This document shows, in pieces, positions 1-6,021 of a stretch of 7,862 bases of DNA. Each line of letters starts with the position of its first letter. Within the stretch, counting starts at the first letter, position 1. A program made the translations under genes and the position numbers. The notes under the pieces were generated by a model, which was given only the letters and a program-made list of their open reading frames with translations, was not told where the DNA came from and ran no database searches. Source of the DNA: an uncultured Oscillospiraceae bacterium (GTDB lineage Bacteria; Bacillota_A; Clostridia; Oscillospirales; Oscillospiraceae); the NCBI GenBank assembly GCA_900757695.1, contig CAAEOU010000197.1, forward strand, positions 1 through 7,862. The letters are read 5' to 3'.

Positions 1-434
1 GGCTCGCCAATGTCCTCCGGGGTCACATTGCGAATATTGGTGCGCTCCATAACCACAACTCTGGGGTCCTCCCGGATCTTCCACGCCAGCTGTCCGTATC
101 CCACATCAATGGCAAAGACCTTCTTTGCCCCCTGCTGGAGCAGACAGTCGGTAAAGCCGCCGGTGGATGCACCGGAATCGCTGCAAACATAGCCCTCCGG
201 CACCACCCCGAAGAAACTCAGGGCCTTTTCCAGCTTTAAGCCGCCCCGGCTCACATAGGGGCACAGCTTGCCCCGAACCTCGATCTCCGCATTGGGATCC
301 ACAGGCGTCCCGGGCTTGTCCACCCGCTGACCGGCAACAAATACCAGCCCCTCCATAATGATGGCCTGCGCCTTGGAGCGGCTTTCCGCCAGCCCCTTAT
401 TTTGAAGGATCAGATCCAGTCTTTCTTTCTTCAT
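1..434 (-). CDS. tlyA: TlyA-family S4/FtsJ rRNA methyltransferase (hemolysin A family), 3' end cut by window edge
   Basis: Only the first 144 residues are present; family members are usually about 270 residues. Seen: an N-terminal S4 RNA-binding domain (about residues 1-60, beginning [10 protein letters not shown], with SRSKAQAII and GLVFVAG). It is followed by the joining motif [12 protein letters not shown] (60-71) and the start of a Rossmann-type FtsJ methyltransferase fold with the SAM-binding stretch [15 protein letters not shown] (86-100) and [13 protein letters not shown] (107-119). Known for the family: SAM-dependent 2'-O-methylation of rRNA in mycobacterial TlyA; in Firmicutes the gene (yqxC) lies after dxs and before argR/recN. 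The ATG start at 434 is supported by an AAAGGAG ribosome site 10 nt upstream and lies inside the end of dxs (38-base overlap), which suggests translational coupling. Whether the enzyme acts on rRNA here is inferred from the family. Confidence 0.95.
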   Translation of the reverse strand, partial: MKKERLDLILQNKGLAESRSKAQAIIMEGLVFVAGQRVDKPGTPVDPNAEIEVRGKLCPYVSRGGLKLEKALSFFGVVPEGYVCSDSGASTGGFTDCLLQQGAKKVFAIDVGYGQLAWKIREDPRVVVMERTNIRNVTPEDIGE

Positions 435-2277
435 GGCCTATCAGCTCCTTTACGGTTTCACAGACGGCTGCGGCATCAATGCCCCATGCCTTTCTCAGCT
501 GTGCAACGGCTCCATGGGTCACAAATCCGTCTCCCAGATTCATCAGCCGGGCCTGCTCCGGCAGTATATTTTCCTGTGCAAGTCCCGCCAGAATCTCCTG
601 ACCAAGGCAGCCCTGACGGACGTCCTCTTCCAATACGATCAGACGGCGGGTCTTTTGGACCGAGGCGGATACTTTGGATAGATCCAGAGGTGCCAGCTGC
701 CAGAGCTTTACGATCTCCAGCGAAATCCCCTGCCGCTCCAGCAGGTTTGCGGCCCGCAGGGCCTCCCCCACCATGGCCCCATAGCAGACCAGCGTAGCGT
801 CGGTTCCCTCCCAGAGCACCAGATCCTCCAGATTGCAGTCCATATAACCGTCATTTCCGCCCCGGGGATACCGGACAGCCACAGGGCCCTCTACCTCATA
901 TACCGCATGGTACATGGTCTTCCGCAGTTCCTCAGTGGAGGCGGGCGCAAAAACCGACATATGCGGCACCGTGCGCAGATAGCTCACGTCAAACACACCG
1001 TGATGGGTCTCGCCGTCGGCCCCCACCAGTCCTGCCCGATCCACTGCAAACACCACATGGAGATTCGCAATGGCCGTGTCGTGGATCATCATATCATAGG
1101 CACGCTGCAAGAAGGTAGAGTACACCGCCACCACCGGCAGCATGCCCTGCTTGGCAAGGCCGCTGGCCATGGTCACCGCATGTCCCTCGGCAATGCCCAC
1201 ATCAAAGAAATGCTTGGGGAAGTCATGGGCAAACTGGGTCAGACCCGTCCCCTGCTCCATGGCCGCCGTAACGGCACAGATGTGCCAGTCCTCATTGGCC
1301 ATGGCGCACATGGTCTTGCCAAAGGCAGAGGAAAAGGTCTCCTTGGAGCTGCCTCCGGAGCAGCCGGACTGCACGTCAAAGGCAGATACGCCATGGTATT
1401 CGTCCGGATTCTCCTCCGCATAGCTGTAGCCCCTGCCCTTGGTGGTGGTCACATGGAGCATCACCGGGCAATTGAGGCTCTTGGCCTGTTCCAGCAGGTA
1501 CACCAGCTTGGGAATGTCGTGGCCATCTACAGGGCCCAGATAGGTAAAGCCCATTTCGTCAAACATATTGCTACCGATCAGGGCGTTCTTCATCCAGTTT
1601 TTTACCCGGTGAACCACCCGATAGACGGCCTTACCCCCGGGCACGGTATTGGTCACTGCGTGAAACACCCGCTTGCAGTTGAAGTAAGAGGGCTTCAGCC
1701 GCTGCCGGGCAAGAAACTTTGCAATGCCGCCCACATTGGGCTGAATGGACATGCCATTGTCGTTGAGCACCACGATCAGGGGCTCCCGGCTCTGTCCTGC
1801 GTCATTGAGTCCCTCATAGGCAAGGCCGCCGGTGAGTGCGCCGTCCCCGATCACGGACACCACGCTGTAGTGCCCGCCCATCAGCGTCCGTGCCCGGGCG
1901 ATGCCCAGCCCCGCAGACACAGAATTGGAGGCATGGCCGCCTACAAAAGCGTCCGCCTCCGATTCATTGGGCCGCGGGAACCCGGCCATCCCGCCAAACT
2001 GCCGGAGATGGTCAAAGCCCGCCATTCTGCCGGTCAGCAGCTTATGTACATAGGACTGATGGCCTACATCAAAAACGATCCGATCCGTAAAGGGATCAAA
2101 TACCTTATGCAGTGCAACGGTCAGCTCCACTGCGCCCAGATTGGAGGCCAGATGGCCGCCGGTCTTGGACACGCTGTCAATGAGGAAACTGCGGATCTCC
2201 TGACAGAGCTTTTCGTCTTCCTCGGGAGAAAAGGACAGGAATTCCTGCCGGTCTCCCGCTCGTTCCAATAGAGTCAA
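397..2277 (-). CDS. dxs: 1-deoxy-D-xylulose-5-phosphate synthase
   Basis: A full-length 626-residue transketolase-type enzyme that condenses pyruvate and glyceraldehyde 3-phosphate to DXP, the first step of the MEP isoprenoid pathway, in the cytoplasm with thiamine diphosphate and Mg2+. Motifs in order: [12 protein letters not shown] (37-48), VGHQSYVHK (71-79), the ThDP/Mg motif from GDGALTGG (144-151) to NDNG (172-175), KGRGY (280-284), [10 protein letters not shown] (359-368) with the likely catalytic Glu364, [10 protein letters not shown] (413-422), and VRYPRG (468-473). Most homologues read AEQHAV where this one has AEGHAV. No ATG is available near the start: an in-frame TAA (the oapA stop) lies at 2290-2292 and the next Met is residue 85, beyond the HQSYVHK motif. 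The start must therefore be TTG at 2277, or less likely TTG at 2268. The ribosome site is weak (AAGG about 10 nt away), so coupling to oapA translation 12 nt upstream is likely. It overlaps tlyA downstream. Confidence 0.97.
   Translation of the reverse strand: MTLLERAGDRQEFLSFSPEEDEKLCQEIRSFLIDSVSKTGGHLASNLGAVELTVALHKVFDPFTDRIVFDVGHQSYVHKLLTGRMAGFDHLRQFGGMAGFPRPNESEADAFVGGHASNSVSAGLGIARARTLMGGHYSVVSVIGDGALTGGLAYEGLNDAGQSREPLIVVLNDNGMSIQPNVGGIAKFLARQRLKPSYFNCKRVFHAVTNTVPGGKAVYRVVHRVKNWMKNALIGSNMFDEMGFTYLGPVDGHDIPKLVYLLEQAKSLNCPVMLHVTTTKGRGYSYAEENPDEYHGVSAFDVQSGCSGGSSKETFSSAFGKTMCAMANEDWHICAVTAAMEQGTGLTQFAHDFPKHFFDVGIAEGHAVTMASGLAKQGMLPVVAVYSTFLQRAYDMMIHDTAIANLHVVFAVDRAGLVGADGETHHGVFDVSYLRTVPHMSVFAPASTEELRKTMYHAVYEVEGPVAVRYPRGGNDGYMDCNLEDLVLWEGTDATLVCYGAMVGEALRAANLLERQGISLEIVKLWQLAPLDLSKVSASVQKTRRLIVLEEDVRQGCLGQEILAGLAQENILPEQARLMNLGDGFVTHGAVAQLRKAWGIDAAAVCETVKELIGHEERKTGSDPSK
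445..451 (-). promoter_or_regulatory. Ribosome binding site of tlyA inside dxs
   Basis: The minus strand reads AAAGGAG, 10 nt before the ATG at 434. It lies within the dxs coding sequence and fixes the tlyA start as one that overlaps the dxs 3' end. Confidence 0.8.
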
Positions 2278-2289
2278 AATTACACAACC

Positions 2290-2904
2290 TTAGTTTTTCC
2301 GCTTGGAAAGGAGCTTTTTGAGCTTCCCGGGAGCGGATTTTATATAATAGATCACCAGCGATGCCCAGTGGACAATAGTGGTGGATTTGGTCATAGCAAA
2401 GGTCTTACCAATGGCTTTTCCGCCCACCGTAAGACCGGATACCAGTGCAGCCATGCCGATTTCCAGCAGTCTGTCACCGGTGGTCAGGCTGCCCTTTCCC
2501 GAAAGGATCAGCAGGACGATGGAGGCCGAGGCCGTACCGGAGATAACGCCGCAGATATCACCCACCACATCGTTACAGAAGGACGATACCTTTTCGGCGT
2601 TTTTCAGCAGCTTCAGCGCATCCTGCGCCCCGGGCACCCGATGGGCCGCCATGGAATGAAAGGGCTTTACATCGGCAGCGGTCACCGCCACGCCGACGAT
2701 ATCAAACAAAATGCCGATCAGAATAATGACCAGCAGAATAGCAAAGGCCGCAGCAAGCCCAGCCTGCCCCAGCAGCATATTGGATATGGTGGAAAACACC
2801 CCGGAGATCAAAACCGTGGTAAAGAATATGGTAACGATCCATTTGACATTGACCGTTTTCTTGGCTTTTTTCTTCTGTTTTTGACCTGATATGTCAGATT
2901 TCAA
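2290..2904 (-). CDS. oapA: OapA, membrane partner protein of OLE RNA
   Basis: 204 residues, about 21-22 kDa. Seen: a lysine-rich N-terminus (residues 9-16), then hydrophobic segments at about 21-40, 48-76, 117-136 and 143-165, with a weaker one near 176-189. The C-terminal tail is basic and rich in Lys/Arg. Residues 112-116 read DVVGD, a DxxxD motif between the second and third segments; a DxxxD motif has been noted as conserved in OapA, though I cannot align it here. Known for the family: OapA binds OLE RNA and places it at the membrane, and its gene lies directly 3' of the OLE RNA. Homologues are sometimes labelled as hypothetical or CorB-like Mg2+/Co2+ transporters. The assignment comes from topology, size, charge and position rather than from a catalytic motif. 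The start is TTG at 2904, fixed by GGAGGG 6 nt upstream; the ATG at 2926 leads out of frame into a stop. dxs follows after 12 nt in the same frame. Confidence 0.88.
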   Translation of the reverse strand: MKSDISGQKQKKKAKKTVNVKWIVTIFFTTVLISGVFSTISNMLLGQAGLAAAFAILLVIILIGILFDIVGVAVTAADVKPFHSMAAHRVPGAQDALKLLKNAEKVSSFCNDVVGDICGVISGTASASIVLLILSGKGSLTTGDRLLEIGMAALVSGLTVGGKAIGKTFAMTKSTTIVHWASLVIYYIKSAPGKLKKLLSKRKN

Positions 2905-2910
2905 ACAAGA

Positions 2911-2916
2911 CCCTCC
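2911..2916 (-). promoter_or_regulatory. Ribosome binding site fixing the TTG start of oapA
   Basis: The minus strand reads GGAGGG followed by a 6-nt spacer and TTG at 2904. The strong Shine-Dalgarno match at good spacing makes the non-ATG start credible, and no in-frame ATG exists nearby. The site lies 3' of the OLE RNA, so oapA can be translated from the same transcript. Confidence 0.82.
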
Positions 2917-2948
2917 AAAATCATGTAATCAACTAAAAAAATGACGGC

Positions 2949-3107
2949 GGCAGACGGGATTAATCTTACGGCTTAGGTCTGGCCGGTTTTCCCCGCAGTT
3001 CACTCCCCGTTGCCGCAGGAGCGGTTTCCCTTTCAGAACTGCGCCGGCAGGTTGCCCGTACCGGTGCCAGATTGCCACTTAGTCCGCACTGCAATCCCCC
3101 GTCTGCC
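2949..3107 (-). other. 10-bp long-range helix closing the 3' domain of OLE RNA
   Basis: GGCAGACGGG at 2949-2958 is the exact reverse complement of CCCGTCTGCC at 3098-3107. Three further pairs follow across a 2-nt bulge (ATT at 2959-2961 with AAT at 3093-3095). The helix encloses about 140 nt, including the 8-bp CGCAGTTC/GAACTGCG helix. The 3' strand ends 7 nt before the U7 run. Confidence 0.75.
2994..3043 (-). other. 8-bp internal helix of OLE RNA
   Basis: CGCAGTTC at 2994-3001 and GAACTGCG at 3036-3043 are perfect reverse complements around a 34-nt interior. That interior carries further short pairings such as CCGCAGGAGCGG. The helix nests inside the 2949/3107 helix, as expected for one branched RNA domain. 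Confidence 0.65.
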
Positions 3108-3547
3108 CCAAAGGACAGTCTAGGTGCTTTCCACAGCGGTCCGATTGATCCTTTAGCCTCTTTTGCAACGGCGGTTTTGAGAGAATATCACCACCACCTG
3201 CGGCCGGCAGGCGTGCGTGCATAGCTCCTCTCTCCTCCCACCCTCACGCAAGGCAGGCTACGCTGTACGCAGCTACGATCACCACATTACAGGTTTAATC
3301 CTGAGTCGTACGCAGTCCACTGGCATCCACAGGGGATACGCTGGCTGACGCACAAGAACAGGTCTCCACGGAATCCGGGTCGAATATCTCATGCCATTGA
3401 GTACCGCCCGAAAACCTTAACCCCCAGCACCCACCCGAAACTGGGCGTAACAAGCAGACACCAGGGACTTCATCGATGTGCCCTTCAGAGGATTTTTAGG
3501 CCCTCCCTAAAGATCAAAGGCTCCGACTAGAATACTGCGCCGTCATA

Positions 3548-3569
3548 AATGTGAATATTACATCACATT
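3548..3569. repeat. 22-bp inverted repeat over the OLE promoter start site (possible operator)
   Basis: AATGTGA (3548-3554) and TCACATT (3563-3569) form perfect 7-bp arms around an 8-bp centre. The repeat covers the 3' half of the -10 box and the predicted transcription start near 3560. Because the start falls in its centre, it would act as a DNA operator rather than as a hairpin of the mature RNA. The regulator is unknown. The arms resemble CRP-type TGTGA/TCACA half-sites but the spacing (8 rather than 6) does not match. Confidence 0.45.
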
Positions 3570-3594
3570 ATACCATGTTTTTTTGCAATTTCAA
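3567..3594 (-). promoter_or_regulatory. Sigma-70-type promoter of OLE RNA
   Basis: On the minus strand the -35 box is TTGAAA (3594-3589), the spacer is 16 bp, and the -10 box is a perfect TATAAT (3572-3567). It sits in an AT-rich gap 43 bp after the ispA stop. The predicted start is near 3560. No hairpin plus U-run separates ispA from it, so read-through from the upstream operon may also feed OLE-oapA-dxs-tlyA. Confidence 0.85.
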
Positions 3595-3636
3595 TGCATA
3601 TTCAAAAATTTATACAGAATGGAACCGTATCATTTT

Positions 3637-4518
3637 TCAGTGATCCCGGCTCACCAGCCACTCTGACAGCGCCTCAAGAAACGCTGTCTTCTGAAAACCG
3701 CCCTGTCGGAGTGCCTGCTCCGCCCGCACTGTCTCCTGCTCCACCAGGCGCTGGCAGGCTTCCAGACCGTGAATGGTCACAAAGGTGCTTTTCCCGTTGG
3801 CGCTGTCCGAGCCCACAGGCTTCCCTAGTGCCTTCTGGTTGCCGATCTCATCGAGCATATCGTCCCGGATCTGGAACGCAAGGCCCAGAGCCATGGCACA
3901 TTCCCCGGCGGCCTCCACCTGCTCCGGCGTACCGCCTCCAAGAACTGCCCCCATCTGGCAGGCAGCCCGGATCAAATCACCGGTTTTATGGCGGTGCACC
4001 TCACGAAGCTCCTCCTCGGTGTAGGGACGCTTTTCCCCCTCCAAATCGAGGATCTGTCCTGCCACCATGCCGTTTTCTCCGGCGGCGCCGGAGAGGATCT
4101 CTACACACCGGAGCACCCGTGCCGGGTCTGCCTGTGTGGAAGACAGCGTGTGAAATGCCGCCGATTGCAGCGCATCCCCTGCCAACGTGGCAATATCCTC
4201 CCCGTAGACCTTATGACAGGTGAGCCGTCCCCGGCGGTAATCGTCGTTGTCCATACAGGGAAGATCATCATGGATCAAAGAATAGGTGTGAATCATTTCA
4301 ATGGCAGCAGCCGCCGGAAGCACCGCTTCGGCAGTACCGCCCACCGCTTCTGCAAAGCTCATCACCAGCACAGGCCGCAGCCGTTTCCCTCCGGCCAAAA
4401 GGCTGTAGCGCATGGCTTCCAGCAGAACCCGATAATGCGGAGATCCCGTAAACTGCTTTTGCAGGAACGCCTCCACCAGTGCGCATTTCCCTTCCAGCTC
4501 AGGACGAAAGCTGCTCAT
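3637..4518 (-). CDS. ispA: Short-chain polyprenyl (farnesyl) diphosphate synthase
   Basis: 293 residues, normal for bacterial IspA. It condenses IPP with DMAPP and GPP to make farnesyl diphosphate in the cytoplasm. Seen: GGKRLRP (43-49) for IPP binding, the first Asp-rich motif DDLPCMD (84-90, the DDxxxxD form), RRGRLTCHK (95-103), the GQ..D motif (154-158), KTGDLI (178-183), the second Asp-rich motif DDMLD (219-223), and the SDSANGKSTFV stretch (237-247). The ATG at 4518 is supported by AGGAGG 9 nt upstream, inside xseB, with a 20-base overlap. Together with dxs 1.4 kb downstream it places isoprenoid supply in this operon. Product chain length (GPP, FPP or GGPP) is inferred from family resemblance. 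Confidence 0.95.
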   Translation of the reverse strand: MSSFRPELEGKCALVEAFLQKQFTGSPHYRVLLEAMRYSLLAGGKRLRPVLVMSFAEAVGGTAEAVLPAAAAIEMIHTYSLIHDDLPCMDNDDYRRGRLTCHKVYGEDIATLAGDALQSAAFHTLSSTQADPARVLRCVEILSGAAGENGMVAGQILDLEGEKRPYTEEELREVHRHKTGDLIRAACQMGAVLGGGTPEQVEAAGECAMALGLAFQIRDDMLDEIGNQKALGKPVGSDSANGKSTFVTIHGLEACQRLVEQETVRAEQALRQGGFQKTAFLEALSEWLVSRDH

Positions 4519-4741
4519 CGGTGACTTCCTCCTCTACCGGCGTGCCATCGGGGCCCGCCATCAGCTTCGTGACCTTCAATTCCGCCTCATCCAGCAGCGT
4601 GCCGCACTTAGCTGCCAGCTTTGTGCCCTCTTCAAAAAGCTTGATGGACTCTTCCAGCGGCACATCACCTGCCTCAAGGGCCTTGACGATCTCATCCAGA
4701 CGATTCATGGATTCCTCAAAGGAAACGGATTTTCTGCTCAT
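4499..4741 (-). CDS. xseB: Exodeoxyribonuclease VII small subunit
   Basis: 80 residues, the usual size. It is the small subunit of exonuclease VII, which degrades single-stranded DNA to short acid-soluble pieces. Seen: the family pattern FEESMNRLDEIVKALE (8-23), then G..PLEESIKLFEEG (25-39) and a second helix with LAAKCGTLLDEAELKV (43-58): two amphipathic helices that bind the large subunit. The acidic C-terminal tail overlaps the start of ispA by 20 bases. Its ATG overlaps the xseA stop (ATGA), and AAGGAGG lies 7 nt upstream at 4749-4755. Confidence 0.95.
   Translation of the reverse strand: MSRKSVSFEESMNRLDEIVKALEAGDVPLEESIKLFEEGTKLAAKCGTLLDEAELKVTKLMAGPDGTPVEEEVTDEQLSS
4528..4533 (-). promoter_or_regulatory. 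Ribosome binding site of ispA inside xseB
   Basis: AGGAGG on the minus strand with 9 nt to the ATG at 4518. It lies in the xseB coding region and confirms that ispA starts before the xseB stop. Confidence 0.82.
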
Positions 4742-6021
4742 GGCTGTTCCTCCTTCACCTGCTCCACCGTGGCCGTCACAGTGCCTTCGTGGAGCCGAAC
4801 GGTAATATGGTCTCCGGGATGCAGCTCCGATGCCTTCAGCACCGCCTGCCCCCTGTTGTTTTCTGTAATACTGTAGCCCCGGGACAATACCTTCAGGGGG
4901 CTCATGGCGTCCAGTCCCGCTGCCGCAGCCTTAAGGCGGCTGCGAGCTCGGCTCACCGACTGCCCCATGGCCCCGGGCAGCTTTTGCTGCCGCAGCTCCA
5001 GCTGTGCGCTTGCCCCGGAAATCCGGTGCTGCATGGCCCGTGCCATGCGCTCCACCAGTCCATCCAGATTCTGACGGCGGTCTGATAAATACTGCTCCGG
5101 AGAACGGAGCACCCGCGCCCCGCTTCTCAGGGCCAGCTGGTTCCGGCACAGCTTAATCTGCCGGGACAGCAGCGCAGCCATGCGCTGGGTATCTGCCGTG
5201 ATCTTTTGCCGCAGCTCCTGCTGATCCGGGGTGCACAGCTCCGCAGCGTTGGAGGGCGTTGCCGCCCGAAGATCCGCCACATAGTCGGAAATGGTCACAT
5301 CCGGCTCATGGCCCACCGCCGAGATCACCGGGATTCCGGAACGGTAGATGGCCCGAGCGGTGACCTCTTCATTAAAGGCCCAGAGATCCTCCATGGAGCC
5401 GCCGCCACGGCCGGTGATGATCAGATCCGCCACCTGATACCGGTTGGCATAGTCCAGCGCCGCCGCAATCTCCCCGGCCGCCTCCGGCCCCTGTACCCGC
5501 ACAGGCAGGAGCTTTACCTCCGCCAGCGGATAACGGTGCCGGATGATCCGCAGCATATCGTGGACTGCGGCTCCTGCCGAGGATGTAATGATAGCGATCC
5601 GATGGGGGTAGGCCGGAATGGGCTTCTTATGATTTGGGTCAAAGAGCCCCTCTGCCGCCAGCTTCTTCTTCAGCTGCTCGAAAGCCACCGACAGATCCCC
5701 TGCCCCCTCCGGGGTCATGGAGACGCAGTAGAGCTGATAGACCCCATCCCGTGGATATACGGTGATCCGCCCCGCTGCCAGCACCCGCATACCGTTTTCC
5801 GGGCGAAACCGCAGGCGCATGGCGCTGGATCGGAACATCACACATTTCAGCTGGGACTGGCCGTCCTTTAAGGTAAAATAGTGATGGCCCGAGGGATATT
5901 TTTTATAGTTGCTGAGCTCTCCGCGGATGCAGAGCCCGCCCAGCAGGCCGTCGGTATCCAGCATTTCCTTAATATAGCTGTTGACCTGACTGACCTCTAA
6001 TATAAGCTGTTCATGTTCCAT
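4738..6021 (-). CDS. xseA: Exodeoxyribonuclease VII large subunit
   Basis: 427 residues from the chosen start; family members are usually 400-460. It is the catalytic subunit of exonuclease VII. Seen: an N-terminal OB fold starting LEVSQVNSYIKEML with the conserved G.LSN.....GH.YF.LKD pattern (34-53), then the catalytic region with RIAIITSSAGAAVHDM (141-156), GRGGGSMEDLWAFNEE (204-219), and AVGHEPDVTISDYVADLRA (235-253), followed by ATPSNAAE. A long helical C-terminal part and a small final domain with GYSI (about residues 386-389) complete the protein. The frame is open upstream to 6180, but those 53 extra residues lie within the preceding gene, lack family resemblance and are rejected. The ATG at 6021 gives an 11-base overlap with the upstream gene and has GGAG 10 nt away. 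Confidence 0.95.
   Translation of the reverse strand: MEHEQLILEVSQVNSYIKEMLDTDGLLGGLCIRGELSNYKKYPSGHHYFTLKDGQSQLKCVMFRSSAMRLRFRPENGMRVLAAGRITVYPRDGVYQLYCVSMTPEGAGDLSVAFEQLKKKLAAEGLFDPNHKKPIPAYPHRIAIITSSAGAAVHDMLRIIRHRYPLAEVKLLPVRVQGPEAAGEIAAALDYANRYQVADLIITGRGGGSMEDLWAFNEEVTARAIYRSGIPVISAVGHEPDVTISDYVADLRAATPSNAAELCTPDQQELRQKITADTQRMAALLSRQIKLCRNQLALRSGARVLRSPEQYLSDRRQNLDGLVERMARAMQHRISGASAQLELRQQKLPGAMGQSVSRARSRLKAAAAGLDAMSPLKVLSRGYSITENNRGQAVLKASELHPGDHITVRLHEGTVTATVEQVKEEQP

Larger units (their letters stand above)
2942..3560 (-). ncRNA. ole: OLE RNA (Ornate Large Extremophilic RNA), about 615 nt
   Basis: Seen: a promoter with predicted start near 3560, then about 615 nt of GC-rich sequence with no minus-strand reading frame and many paired segments, ending at a run of seven U (2935-2941) just before the oapA ribosome site. 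Helices visible by eye include a 6-bp hairpin at 3495-3511, a 5-bp hairpin at 3197-3211, an 8-bp helix 2994-3001/3036-3043, and a 10-bp helix 2949-2958/3098-3107 that closes a 3' domain. Known: OLE RNAs are about 600 nt, lie immediately upstream of oapA, and in H. halodurans sit between ispA and oapA-dxs, exactly as here. The RNA with OapA (and OapB, OapC) forms a membrane ribonucleoprotein tied to cold, alcohol and Mg2+ tolerance. tmRNA, RNase P RNA, 6S RNA and a group II intron do not fit. The ends are approximate. The identity is inferred from context and size, not from a covariance-model search. Confidence 0.93.

Noticed and set aside
907..2271. A 454-codon open frame on the plus strand opposite dxs
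   Set aside because: The minus strand encodes a full Dxs with every family motif. The plus frame gives a His-rich composition typical of an antisense shadow in GC-rich DNA and resembles no protein family I know.
2942..3560. tmRNA, RNase P RNA, 6S RNA or a group II intron as the non-coding element
   Set aside because: It is too long for 6S, tmRNA and RNase P RNA. I see no tag-peptide frame or tRNA-like CCA end, and no recognisable intron domain V or intron-encoded protein. The context with oapA points to OLE instead.
3548..3569. CRP/FNR binding site
   Set aside because: The half-sites resemble TGTGA/TCACA but are separated by 8 rather than 6 bases, and the site covers the start of transcription. 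I keep it only as an unassigned inverted repeat.
3594..4223. A 209-codon plus-strand frame opposite ispA and crossing the ispA-OLE gap
   Set aside because: Pro/Arg-rich shadow of ispA without a ribosome site or recognisable domain; its start lies in the OLE promoter.
5206..5871. A 221-codon plus-strand frame opposite xseA
   Set aside because: It mirrors the conserved XseA core on the other strand and has no family resemblance of its own.
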